Shown here piece after piece: positions 52,813-63,368 of a stretch of DNA of 64,000 nucleotides. Every line of letters starts with the position of its first letter. Position 1 is the stretch's first letter. This DNA is from Prorocentrum cordatum (Eukaryota > Sar > Dinophyceae > Prorocentrales > Prorocentraceae). Location of the stretch: contig CAUYUJ010019103.1 in the NCBI GenBank assembly GCA_963575745.1, positions 18,501-82,500 of the forward strand, read 5' to 3'. The position numbers and the translations under genes are program-made. Below the pieces are notes generated by a model. The model was not told the origin of the DNA. It ran no database searches and saw nothing but the letters and a program-made list of their open reading frames with translations.

Positions 52813-52955
52813 GATCGGAGGCGACGATGTGGGCGAATAGCTCAGGGGAGAGCAGTACACATATCTAGAGCCTCCGGCCGCCCATGTCTTCGGCGAGGCT
52901 CCTGGGCGACTGCGTATAACGCCCGCCCTTGGCCTATCCGCCCCCATCGTCCGCC
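52813..52955 (+). repeat. Dispersed repeat, partner at 31905-32042
   Basis: TCGGAGGCGACGAT, GAGCAGTACACATA, ATGTCTTCGG and CTCCTGGGCGACTGCGT in order, as at 31.9 kb. Confidence 0.65.
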
Positions 52956-53928
52956 CCGACCAGACCCTGCGGCGGGCGGCGGGAATCCCTTGCGTCGCAC
53001 TTCTCGGCGGTTGCCCACTTGGGGCCGGCGGCGGCTCGGCGTCTGCGCGGAGCTTCGCCTCGGGCACCTGTCCGCCGCCGGGCGGCACACCCCTCGGGGC
53101 CACCCTGCCCCACAGCGACCGCCCTGCCCCGGGTGGCGCGACCGCCACGGCCCTGCTTGGCCTCTTTGCCCCAGGCGCGTTGCCTGCCGCTTCTCGGGCC
53201 GCGGGTTGCTTGCCGCTGCTGGAGAGACGCCTCGGGCCTCCCTCCACCGGGCCCGTGCTGGGCGCGCCTTGTGCACAGGCGCCCGGCGCCAGCGGCAGCG
53301 CCATCGGCTCGGACCCGCACGGGGCCTGCCCGCCGCTTGGACGGGGAAGCGCCCGGGCGCCGGCGACGACATCTTCAAAGCGGTGCGCCACACTGGATCT
53401 GCTGCCCAGAGGGGCCACGCTGGTACCCCCGAGATTGACGCCAGTTGCTGCCCGGCCTGCAGCCTCGGGAGGCGCGAGAGCGGGGCCCGCTGGAGCGAGG
53501 GCCCCGCCGGCCCCTCGGGAGGCCGCGCCTTCTTTGTCGCTCTGCTCGGCTGCTGCACGCCTGCGAGAGTGACGGGTGAGGTCCAGTGGTCGCTCGCTCC
53601 TCCTCGCTCCTTGAGTAAAAAATTGTGATGAAAAAGGAAGATAAGAAATGCGACAGTGACCCCTAGCCGGAGGGACCTTTGCTGGGTGGCTTCCGGGGGG
53701 GCGTTGTGGGGGCAGGGGCAGGCACGAGCGCACAGGCCGCCTGCTGTCGCACCAAAGGCCCTTTCTGCCCAGGGTCACTCTTGCGCGCAGCCGAGCTGGC
53801 AGGCTCCCAGCCGCAGCGACCCGCCTGCGGCCGTGCAAGGGGACCCTGCCGGGTGGGCTGGCGGGGCCAGCGGACCCCCGAAGGGAGGTCGACTGCCTCA
53901 TGGGGGCGCAGAGAAGGGCGGGAAGAGC
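52956..53928. other. GC-rich region, open on the minus strand, unassigned
   Basis: A minus-strand frame is open from about 53590 to 52830, with an Ala/Gly/Pro/Arg-rich product (for example KEGAASRGAGGALAPAGPAL) and no motif. Plus-strand frames are also open. It may be an exon of a disordered protein or GC-biased non-coding DNA. Confidence 0.2.
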
Positions 53929-53929
53929 A

Positions 53930-54225
53930 GGAGGAGGAGGGTGACGCGGGATGGGGAGGCTGGGGAGGAGGACCAGGAGGAAGAGGATACGGGAGAAGGA
54001 GGAGGAGGAGGAGGAGGAGGAGGAGGTGAAGGAGAAGGAGGATGAGGAGGAGGAGAGGAGGAGGAGGAGGAGGAGGAGGAGGAGGAGGGAGGAGGAGGAG
54101 GAGGGAGGAATAGGAGGAGGAGGGAGGAGGAGGAGGAGGAGGAAGGAGGACGAGAGAGGAAGGAGGAGGAGGAGGAGGCGGGAAAGAAGAAGGAGGAGGA
54201 GGAGGAAGAGGTGGAGGAGCGCCCT
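53930..54225. repeat. (GGA)n tract
   Basis: GGA triplets with AGG/GAA phase slips. It is followed by a short frame ALSPPEQAAKKKA ending at TGA 54262, which could be a C-terminal exon but has no other support. Confidence 0.88.
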
Positions 54226-54359
54226 CTCACCGCCCGAGCAGGCCGCCAAGAAGAAGGCGTGAGCGTGCCCGAATCAGACGCGCCGGCGCGCATCGGCCAC
54301 TCAAGCTGATCGGCTGCCCTCTGAGCGCTGCTCGGCTGCTGCCGCTGCCACGACAGGAG

Positions 54360-54545
54360 GAGGGGGATGAGGAGGCAGGGGACGGGGCGGAGGGGGAGGC
54401 AGGAGAGAGGAGATTGGATGGAGGGAGGAGGACGATTGAGGTTGGAGGGAGGGAGGAGGGAGATTGAGGTTGGAGGGAGGAGGGAGATTGATGGTTGGTG
54501 GAGCGTGGAGGAGGGAGGTGGAGAGTGGAGGGCAAGGGAGGAGGG
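54360..54545. repeat. GGAGGGAGG minisatellite with GATTGAGGTTGGA
   Basis: GGAGATTGAGGTTGGAGGGA-type units of about 25-30 bp. The stretch 54546-55160 holds no gene I can support. Confidence 0.7.
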
Positions 54546-55164
54546 GGGGCATGGAAGAACGGAGAATGGAGCAGGAGCGCGACGCCGACGAGCAGCCGCG
54601 GGTACTGCTATTGCTGCCGGCGCCGCCTCTCCCACGCTCGCCGCCTTTCTGTCGCTGGTCTCCCCTCGGCCGCGGCACTCCCTCGCCGATGCCGGCGACG
54701 CCCGTGGTTGTCTTGGGCGTTCGCCCCCGTGTTCCAGCGAAGCGGCGTGCCCCTTGTGGCGCCTGGCCCACCAGCCGGCCTTGTGGTCCTTGTGGCCCAC
54801 TCCTTGGCCCTCCTCGGGCGGGGCTCGGATGAGGACAAATCCGCCCCAGAGCGATCCCGACCTCTCTGAGAAGGCCGCGGCGCCCGAGACACCCTCCAGA
54901 GCCGCCCGATCTCAGAGGTGCTCGATGCATCCTCACCCGATCTTATCCTCGTGTTGGCCTCGTCTTACTTCCAGCCAGCGCGCCAGCCGTACTCCCCCTC
55001 CCCCGCACCTGGCCCACCCCCTCCATGGCCATCACTTGGATTAAGTCGGGCACGTTCCTCCACAGGAGGAACATTCGAAAATAGTTATTGTTTATTTCAT
55101 GTTTGAAGCAAACAGTCAGGGGACGATGTTCTGATTATATTGAGGAGTATTTGGGGGTTATTTG

Positions 55165-55830
55165 TTTTAATCACTTTGCTCAATCCGCTGGCCCATTTTC
55201 GCGCACCGGGAGGCAGTGTACAGGAGGCTCTTGGGAGTTCTCCGAGGCATTCGGGGACGTCTTAACCTGGAGCCTTTTTGGGGTTCTTGGAGGCCTCTTG
55301 GCGGCCTCCTGACCGCCTGTTGGGGGCCTCTTGGGGCCTCTTAGGGACCTCTGGGGACCTCCTGGGGGCTGCTTATGGCCGAGGGCTCGAAATGATGTTT
55401 CGTGTTCCCCCTCTGGAGCCTCTCTTGGGGCCTTCTTGGGCCGTCTTGGAGTCGTCTTGGGCGGTCCTGGAGCCCTCTTGGGCCGTCCTGGGGCTCTCTT
55501 GGGGCCGTCTTGAGGCGTCGGGAAGCCGAAAAGGGGGAAACGCCCAAATCTGTCCAAGACCTAAGGAAAATCAATTAATGTTACTTCTTGGGGCCCTCTT
55601 GTGAGTGCTTTTGGAAGCCTCCTGGGGTGTCTGGGGGCAATCTTGGGCATCTTGGAGCGATCTTGTGGATCTCTTGTTCTATCTTGGGGGCCTCTTGGCC
55701 CTTCTTGGGCCTTTCTGGAGGGCCTCGAGGGCGGCGCCCACCCGACCCGACCCGGCCGGGGATCTCTGACCCGAACAGGCCGGGGACCGCCCGGGGTTCT
55801 TTTCGTCCGGGGACCCCCTAGGCCCTAGGG
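55165..55830 (+). repeat. GGCCTCTTGGGG dispersed repeat, copy F (full)
   Basis: Head AATCACTTTGCTCAATCCGC, units from 55220, core GCTCGAAATGATGTTTCGTG (55385), units, spacer GGGAAGCCGAAAAGGGGGAA (55519), units, and end block GGGACCGCCCGGGG (55780). Closest in structure to copy A. Confidence 0.8.
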
Positions 55831-56939
55831 GGTTCTTTGCCTGGCGCGTGAATCATGCCATGGCGCGCGCTCGTAGCGGCCGCAGCGGATGCGTCATCCC
55901 AAGAACTGGTCGCGCCAAAAGCGGCATGTGGTTGTGCTGTTGCGGAACGTCAGAGATCCAGTTGTGCTTGCAACGCAATTCTCAAACTCGCTTGCGAAAC
56001 ATTTTTTATACATTTCAACATGATGATGTTACAAATCGGGTTCAGACATTTTGCAGACATTTAGGCTGCATGTTGGCTTTGTTCGGATCTAACGGACATT
56101 GCCCATTGCGGCCTTAGAGCCCCTAAAGGGGCCCTTTAGGGCCCCAGCGGGGGGCTTCAGGGCCCGAAAAGGGCACCTTTCTTCCCACACCCCATTAATC
56201 GCCCCCCGGTCCCTGAATTCGCGCCCGAAGCACCCACGGTCACCCGCGCGATGGCGCGAGGACAGCCACCGCGCCGCGCCGTCCGGGCCGGGGGGCGGCT
56301 GCTCTCTTTCTCCAGGGGTCTGGGCCGCGCGAGGGCGCGGGTTTCGGCCGTGCGTGGCGCGGCGCGGGGCGAGGAGTCGGGTGGCCAGGAGCATCCTGCC
56401 CCGCGCTGCGGTCGGCGCCACTGGCGCCATCATGGGCATGTGATTTCGGAGTGGTGGGTGGCGGGGGGGTCGCGTGCCCCGCCCCCTACCCTCGCACGCT
56501 GGCTCCCAGCGCGACGCCTCATGCCGTCCGAGCCAAGATCTTGGCAGAGGGTTCTGACGGGCTGCACAGCGCCTGCTGGGCGGTCGGCCTTAGCCCGAGC
56601 TACCACACTGCTCGAAGGCATTTGGGATCATGTGCTAAAAGGCTGCACCGACCTGTAGTGTGCCCAGGCGCCGATCTCCGCTCCTGCTGCCGAAAGGTAC
56701 GACCAGGGTGGTGACAGTCAGTTTCAATACCAGCTCTTGCGATCGCTGGTGGCTCTCTGGCTTCACATGGATCAGGTTGGGCACGGGTGGCAAGAGCAGC
56801 CGTTGTTCGCTGGAACGCAGACCGTCGATGCATTCGCACAGGTCTTACAACATGGGGGCCGAGCTAAGAACAGACGAACCAAAGCGGGACGGACAGAGAC
56901 AGGACAAGCCGAGACCAGACGAACCACAACGACGCGCAG
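55831..56939. other. No confident gene; one inverted dispersed repeat
   Basis: The stretch 56105-56205 is, on the minus strand, similar to 58235-58335 (GGCGATT, GGGAAGAAAGGTGCCC, GGCCCTAAAGGGCCC). Otherwise the frames are Arg/Pro-rich with no motif. Confidence 0.4.
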
Positions 56940-57919
56940 CGAGGCGGGACGGAGGAGATGAAGAGGAGTAGGAGGAGGAGGCCGAGGAGGAGGAGGGATA
57001 TTTAAGGGGAGCAGTAAGAGCAGGGGCAGGGGAGGCAGAAGGAGGAGAAAAGAGCGAAGAGGGATCAGCAGAATGAGCAGGGGGAGGAGAGCGACAGGGA
57101 GGAGGAGGAGGAGGAGGAGGAGGAGGAGGAAGAGGAGGAGGAGGAGGAGGAGGAAGAGGAGGCGGAGGAGGAGGAAGAGGAGGCGGAGGAGGAGGGGAGG
57201 AGGAGTACGAGGAGAAGGAGGAGAGGGAAGGAGAAGGAAGAGGAAGGGGGGGAGGGGGAGGAGGGGGAGGAGGGGTAGGAGGAGAGGAGGAGAGGAGGAG
57301 GAGGAGCGGAGGAGGAGGAGGAGGAGGAGGAGAGGAGTAGGAGAGATGAGGAGAGGAGAGGAGGAGGAGATGAGAGGAGAGGAGAGGAGAGGAGAGGAGA
57401 GGAGAGGAGAGGAGAGGAGAGGAGAGGAGAGGAGAGGAGAGGAGAGGAGAGGAGAGGAGAGGAGAGGAGAGAGAGGAGAGGAGAGGAGAGGAGAGGAGAG
57501 GGAGAGGAGGAGGAGGAGGAGGAGGAGGAGAGGAGGAAGGAGAGGAGGAGGAGGAGGAGGAGGAGGAGGACGAGGGAGGAGGAGGAGGAGGGGGAGGAGG
57601 AAAGAGGAGGAGGAAGGAGGAGGAGGAGGAGGAGGAGGAGGAGGGCCTCAGGCTTCAGATTCCTTTCTGGTGCTGGAGGAGAAGGTGGAGGAGGAAGCGG
57701 AACAGGAGGATGGGGATGACGGGAGGAGGAGAAGGAGGGAAGGAGGATGAGGAGGAGCATGAGGATGAGGGGGAGAGCGAGGAGAGGAGGAGGAGAAGGA
57801 GGAGGAGGAGGAGGAGGGCGAAGGAGCAGGAGGAGGAAGAGGAGGGCAAAGGAGCAGGATGAGGAGGAGGAGGAGGACGAGGAGGAGAAGGAGGAGGTGG
57901 GAAGGAGGGAGGGAGGGAG
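56940..57919. repeat. 1 kb polypurine region with (GGAGA)n core
   Basis: GGA triplets on both sides of a regular GGAGA pentanucleotide array (57365-57500, about 25 units). It lies directly upstream of a zinc-finger exon and would be intronic. Confidence 0.92.
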
Positions 57920-60780
57920 GATCGCCTGACACTCCTGAGCGGCGACCCGCGCCAAGGCGACTGGACGTGCCCGCAGTGCATGGACCTGCAGTTCGCGAGG
58001 AGCTCCGCCGAGCCGCCCTGCCCCCCGCCAGGGGATCCGGCGATGCGGGGGTTGTGCAGGTCGGGCGGGTGGTAAGGGGAGGTGATTTATTTGGGGAGCG
58101 AGGAAGAAGGCCCTACATGGGCTCCCATTGGAGCCAAAATATTTCATTGGGGAGCGAAGAAGAGAGCCCGAAAGGGGCCCCTTTGGGAGCCAAAAGAGAC
58201 CCAAATGAGCCCCGTTGGGGCCAGGTCGGGGGGGTGGTAATGAGGGGTGATTTCGTTGGGGAGCGAAGAAAAGGTGCCCAAAGGGGCTCCTTTTGGAGCC
58301 CAGAGAGGCCCTAAAGGGCCCATTTGGGGGCAGTTCCCTTCACCCCACATTCGGGCCGCCCCTCATTACCACCCGCAGGAGCAGGGGGCCCGCCTCCTCT
58401 CGTCTTGACAAAGTCACGACGGGACGGGGGGGGGTCACGACAAGGGGGGGGGAGCCGCCCTCTCCTCGTCTTGGCCAAAGCCAGGACGGAAGGGGGGGAG
58501 GGGCAGCTTTCGGCCGCAAGGCACTGCCCACCGTGCGCCCCCGCAGCGATCCGGCCTGGCTGCGCCCACTCGGGGCACCTGCCCGAGGCTTGATGCTCCC
58601 GCCGGGCTCACCCTGCTGGGGAGGCCCCGCGTTCCTCTCCCCGCTGTCTCACGCTGAGTCGCAGCTTCGCTGTCGTGTGTTACAGTCAAGAGGCAGAGGT
58701 GAGCGATTGTTGCGGTGAAAAACAACCAAACAACCAACAAACAAACAAAAAACGTTCCCCTCCCCAGTGGCATCCCCGTGCCCTCCATCCCTGCCCTCAA
58801 CCCCTCCGCCCTCCTCCCCCGCCCATCCCGTCTCCTCCCCCTTGCCCTCCTCCTGCATACAATTACGTTGCAGCGCTGTGTCGCCCAGGATAAACTTGGG
58901 AGATCGGAGGTTTGGGGGTGAGATCGCAGTGGAACGGAGACCCCAACCGGGAAATCGTTTCGTTTCGTTCGTGTCGTGCGTGCGGGCGAGGCGAAGCTGC
59001 GTGGGAGCGCGGGAGGAATGAACCCGCCGCTGCTAGGGCGAAGTCAAGACAAATGATTCTCCCCCTCCCGCCCATCCGGCGGTGTCCCGCGGTTTCCCGT
59101 GGTGTCCCGTGGTGTCCTGTGGTGTCCGCCGCTGCTAGGGCGAAGTCACGACAAATGATTCTCCCCCTCCCGCCCGTCTGTCCGTCCGTCCGGCGGTGGC
59201 TTGCGGTGTCCCGTGGTGTCCGCCGCTGCTAGGGCGAAGTCAAGACAAATGATTATCCCCCGCCCGCCCGTCCGTTCGTCCGTCTGGCGGTGGCTCGCGG
59301 TGTCCCGTGGTGTCCTGTGGTGTCCCGTGGTGTCCCGTGGTTTCTTGTTGAGTGAGATCGATATTGAGATCGATACTGAGGTCGATATTGAGATCGATGT
59401 GGTACCCCGAGGTGTCCCGTGGTGTCCCAAAAAGTGAGATCGATAGTGAGATCGATAGTGAGATCGACAGGTGTCCCGTGGTGTCCCGTTGAGTGAGATC
59501 GATACTGAGATCGATGTGGTGCCCAGGTGTCCCGTGGTGTCCCAAAAAGTGAGATCGATGATGAGATCGATAGGTGTCCCGTGATGTCCCGTGGTGTCCC
59601 GTTGAGTGAGATCGATACTGAGATCGATGTGGTGTCCAGTGGTGTCCCGTTAAGTGAGATCGGCAGTGAGATCTATAGTGAGATCGATATTGAGATCGAG
59701 AGGTGTCCCGCGGTGTCCCGTGGTGGCCCGTGGTGTTCCGTTGAGTAAGATCGATAGTGAGATCGATATTGAGACCGAGAGGTGTCCCGAGGTGTCCCGT
59801 GTCCCGTTGAGTGAGATCGATAGTGAGATCGATTGAGTCAGATGTTGGTTCCCCCCCCCTCCCCCCCCACAACCTCCTAATCACCCGAACGGTGGTCGTA
59901 TAGGTAGTTTTGCTTCATGTTCGTCGTCCATGTTGCCCATGCTTGCGGTGGGGAGGACTACTTAGGCCATCGATACACCGACATTTCTCTTCCTCTTCAT
60001 CCCCGGGCAGCGTTGCCAAAAGCCCCGGCTGGCGCAGCCCTGCCCCACCCGGGGCGACCGTTGTTCGGGCCTCGGCCCAGCAAGGGTTGCTCTCAGGAGT
60101 CGGTCTTCCGCACACGGGATTGCGCCAGCTCCCAGCTCCCAGCCAAATTTTGCGAGGCCGGGGTGCCATTCTTCCTCCTCCTCTCCTCCGCTCTCCTCCT
60201 CCTCCTCCTCCTCATCCCTCCGCCGCCGGCAGCCCTGCATCAGAATACGACCGCTCATCGTACTACTCTCTGACCAGCCACACAACAAGACCGTCCCTCC
60301 ACCTGCCAGCCCAGCCCCCAGACGCTCCAGTTAAAGAACGTCCTAGCTACGTACACAACCGACCACCCACCCGCCAGCCGCCCGCCCTAGTTCCTCCTCC
60401 TCCTCCTAACTACCGCACTCAATCCTCAGCCCTACAGTATAGCAGCACGACTCTCTACTTATTCGCGGGTACCTCACGAACCCGCATGCCTCCCTCCCTC
60501 CCCTCCTCTCCTCCTTCTCCTCTCATTCCTCCTCATCATCCTCCTCCTCCTCCTCTCCTCCTCCTCCTCCTCCTCCTCCTCCTCCTCCTCCTCCTCCTCC
60601 TCCTCCCGCCCCATCTTCATCCCAGCCGCGGGCCGTGCTGTCTCGCAAGCCCTCCGCCAGGAATATGCAGTGCCGCAAGTGCGGCTCGCCGAAGCCCAAC
60701 GGGCCCATGGTGGCCCCGGGGTGCACAACGATTCCGCTGCCTTGCCGCTCGCCACCCTCTGCCACGGAGAGAGAGGGCGG
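57920..60780 (+). CDS. RanBP2-type zinc finger gene, two exons seen
   Basis: Exon A (about 57920-57999) encodes GDPRQGDWTCPQCMDLQFAR, the first half of a RanBP2 finger (W-x-C-x2-C). Exon B starts at 60661 and encodes NMQCRKCGSPKPNGP, the second half (C-x2-C). Spliced, the four cysteines have the family spacing C-x2-C-x10-C-x2-C. The boundaries are GCGAG|GAGCTC and GCCAG|GAATAT, a GA-AG intron of 2661 bp with AGG at both junctions. Exon B's end is uncertain (before about 60780). Such fingers bind RNA or ubiquitin; the role here is unknown. Exon A's start assumes the AG|G at 57918-57920. The unspliced frame also reads on, but without the second Cys pair. Confidence 0.55.
58056..58345 (+). repeat. 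Tandem/dispersed repeat inside the zinc-finger intron
   Basis: CAGGTCGGGCGGGTGGTAAG at 58056 and CAGGTCGGGGGGGTGGTAAT at 58220. TTGGGGAGCGA(G/A)GAAGA recurs at 58092, 58148 and 58254. An inverted relative is at 56105-56205. The stretch 58346-58900 has no gene I can support. Confidence 0.7.
58905..59905 (+). repeat. Dispersed element 'GTGTCCCG', copy 2
   Basis: Same head as 47905 (AACGGAGACCCC, CCGGGAAATCG). Three ~95 bp units start CCGCTGCTAGGGCGAAGTCA (59031, 59127, 59221). A private expansion of GAGATCGAT-x-GTGTCCCG units fills 59350-59840. Tail CAACCTCCTAATCACCCGAA then GGTGGTCGTATAGGTA (59871-59905). Confidence 0.75.
60500..60605. repeat. (CTC)n tract at the end of the zinc-finger intron
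   Basis: Near-pure CTC about 55 bp ahead of the exon B acceptor. The region 59910-60500 has no gene I can support. Confidence 0.88.
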
Positions 60781-60837
60781 GAGGGAGGAAGGCTGGGTGG
60801 GCGGGAGGGAGGAAGGAGAGGGAGGGGGAACGGGATA

Positions 60838-61190
60838 GAAGAGGAGGAGGAGGAAGAAGAGGAGGAGGAGGAGGAGGAGATTGAGCAGGAGTAGGAGCAG
60901 GAGCAAGGATCAGGAGCAGTCGAGGGGGATGGGGAGGAGGGGGATGGGGAGGAGCAGCAGCGCCGGAGGAGGAAGAGGAGGAGGAGGAGGACTTGGACGG
61001 GAGGATTTGGAGGAGGAGAAGGCGGAGGAGGAGGAGGAGGAGGAGGCGCTGGAGGCGGAGGACGAAAAGGGGGAGGGGGAGGGGGAGAAGGGGGAGGAGG
61101 ACAAGAGGAAGAAGGAGGAGGAGGAGGAGAAAGGTAGGAGGAGAAGGAGGAGGACGACGAGGAGGAGGACGAGGATCTCCCTCCTCTCCT
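60838..61190. repeat. (GGA)n tract
   Basis: GGA triplets, with GGGGAT-rich stretches at 60925-60950. Confidence 0.88.
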
Positions 61191-61257
61191 GCCCCATCCT
61201 TCTTCCTGATTCCCCAAGCAGCGCTCTCATTGTAAGGATTCTCTCATTTCTTTTCCA

Positions 61258-61740
61258 AGGTTCTGGGCCGACGGGCCGCTCTGGCCGCCACGTGGCCGCC
61301 GTCGCCGCCCGCGGCCTCCCTCTGCCGCCCGCTTCTTGCGGAACCTCCTATTTTTGTTTTGCAGTGCTTGGTGTCGACCTGCATTGGTTTGCATTGCTGC
61401 GCACTGCTTTGAATTGCTTGGGTCCTCCTCCTCCTCGTCCTCCTCCTCCTGGTCCTCCTCCTCCTCGCCCTCCTCCTCCTCCTCCCCCCCTCCAACTTAT
61501 GGTGGTGGCGGTGGTGGAAGACGGGCCCATCAGGAAGCGCACAAGCGCGTCGACGAAGGGCTTGCAGTGTACAGCATTGTTTCGGAGTGATTGGCATCTC
61601 GTGGCACTGCTCTGCATGGCGTTGCATCGATCGCGCCGCTGTGCACCACACAGACTGCACCACGACACTTGCACCACCTAGATTACGTACGCCACATTGG
61701 TTGCACCATCTACACTGCACCGCGCAGATTGCAAGACACT
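61258..61740 (+). repeat. GC block plus GCATTGC repeat, second copy
   Basis: The GC block at 61268-61310 matches 46.86 kb. It is followed by CTGCATTGGTTTGCATTGC and similar units (61375-61415 and 61580-61740), interrupted by a CTC tract (61422-61490). Confidence 0.65.
61500..61566 (-). CDS. Possible small exon, unknown
   Basis: On the minus strand CKPFVDALVRFLMGPSSTTA is encoded with mostly G/C third positions, flanked by AG on one side and ATAAG/TTGG on the other. Too short to assign. Confidence 0.2.
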
Positions 61741-62580
61741 TCTGTTTTAGGTCAACGCCTGTTCAAATCAAGCTACTCCTCAGTGTCGCAAAACCAGACG
61801 TGTCGTTGGGGTAGGCCAGGCGTTTCGCCTGACATGTCTTCACAGCTTCCTGCATCGACGCTCGAAGCATTTCTCGATTACACAGTTAGAGCGCAGGTGG
61901 TGTTCAAAATAGGGTTCACGCATTGGCGCCGCCCACACTCGTCTTTAAAAAGTCACGGTTTCACGGATGAGGGGCGGTTCCTTTTCTAGATGGGGTTCTC
62001 GCTTGAGATGTATTGACATACCGGTGGCAAACATACAAACGTGTACAACAGATAGTCGGATGGAGGGCAGTTCTTGTTTCACACAGGTTTTTGTACGATC
62101 TCACATTTTACAAGGAGCATAGAGTTGTGCATCAACTACACGGATGGAGGGTGGCTATTTTTCAGAATGGGGATCTCTGTTGGTAGCTCCCCACACTGTC
62201 GCACCACCAGACGCACACACTTGCGCAGCAGTTGCACGCATGCGGGGCAGTCCCGTTTCAGAGCGGGGATGTCGTTACAGTGGAGGTCAGTCCACAAGAA
62301 ATTTTCCACAAGAAACCCAACCCTGAGACCCCAGGACGTCCAGCGAGTCTTGGTGTCGGAACGCTACGCCCTTCCATCGCAAAACCATCGAAATCTCAGA
62401 AACCCATGGCACCCTGGGGGCAAGCAGGGTGTTTCTTGGCATGGCCCCAGCTGTAGACTTAGGTCGGGCCTGTCCCCCCACAGGGGGATTTGGAACGAAA
62501 AATGAAACATACCTTAAAGATGCTCCAGAAACTGGCAAAGGTGGTCAAATCATCGTCCCCTGATTATTCTTTGACTATTT
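61741..62580. repeat. Degenerate ~86 bp tandem repeat, otherwise empty
   Basis: GGATG(A/G)(G)GGGCGGTTC-like stretches at about 61966, 62053 and 62140, and GTCGCAAAACCAGACG (61783) versus GTCGCACCACCAGACG (62199). No gene is recognised. Confidence 0.4.
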
Positions 62581-62818
62581 TTGAAAGTCCTCCCTGTGGA
62601 GGGGCAGGCCCGACTGAACTGCAGACACCTCCTCAAGACGAGGCCACCACGCTCTGTCGCACGCCGTGAAGAGCTCGAAGGGCGGAGGGCAGCGCCTGCT
62701 CGGAGCAGAGCCCTCGCCTGCGGAACTGCGGGCCCACGGGGGCGGTCGTCGTCTTGCGGAGGCGCCCCGCGCAGTGGGAGCGCCGGGCGATCGCAGACGC
62801 GGATCAGGGGGGCGCGGA
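62581..62818. other. GC-rich stretch, possible exon, unassigned
   Basis: Open on both strands: plus-strand VARREELEGRRAAPARSRAL and minus-strand frames. No motif, so no call. Confidence 0.2.
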
Positions 62819-63017
62819 CAGGGGAACGAAGAATGACATACACACAAAAACTCGGAGGTCCGCGCGGATTTCTCGGATCCGCGCTGGGGCCCCCTGGCGG
62901 CGCCTCCGGCGCCGCCCCTGGCGCGCTCCGCGCGCCAGGGAGGGGGGTCCAGCGCCGATCCGAGAAATCCGCGCGGGCCTCCGAGTTTTTATGTTTACTT
63001 CATTTTTCGTTCCCCTG
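62819..63017. repeat. Fold-back (inverted-repeat) element, 199 bp
   Basis: Left arm CAGGGGAACGAAGAATGACA through AAAAACTCGGAGG and GCGCGGATTTCTCGGATC. Right arm GATCCGAGAAATCCGCGC through CCTCCGAGTTTTT and CATTTTTCGTTCCCCTG. Arms of about 95 bp surround a GGCGCC-rich centre. The transcript would form a long hairpin. Looks like a MITE-type element; a related copy is at 50400-50580. Confidence 0.85.
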
Positions 63018-63270
63018 GTGGATTAGCGACGGGTCCCTTTTCCATTGGGAAATCACGGAGCTCCGCCGCCGAGCGGGGCGGCACTGGCAGCACTCTGGGG
63101 AGGGCACCGCCCCCGATCCATGGATTTGGCGACCGCGTGCCAGACCCATGGATCGCTAATCCATGTTTGCGCGCCCCCGAAAGAGGATGGTTGCAGGGAC
63201 TCGTGAGGAGGGGACTTGGGACGAGAGGGTGGTTTGCAGCGTCGGAGAGGCACGTTGGGTTCGCCCTGGC

Positions 63271-63367
<97 letters not shown>
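63271..63367. repeat. (CAT)32 microsatellite
   Basis: 97 uninterrupted bases of CAT. Reads as poly-His, poly-Ile or poly-Ser forward and poly-Met or poly-Asp in reverse. The stretch 63368-64000 is CTC/TCATC-rich with no gene I can support. Confidence 0.95.

Positions 63368-63368
<1 letters not shown>

Noticed and set aside
52483-54249. 588-residue minus-strand frame as a host protein
   Set aside because: It joins a CTC tract, GC-biased sequence and a dispersed repeat; no motif supports it as a whole.
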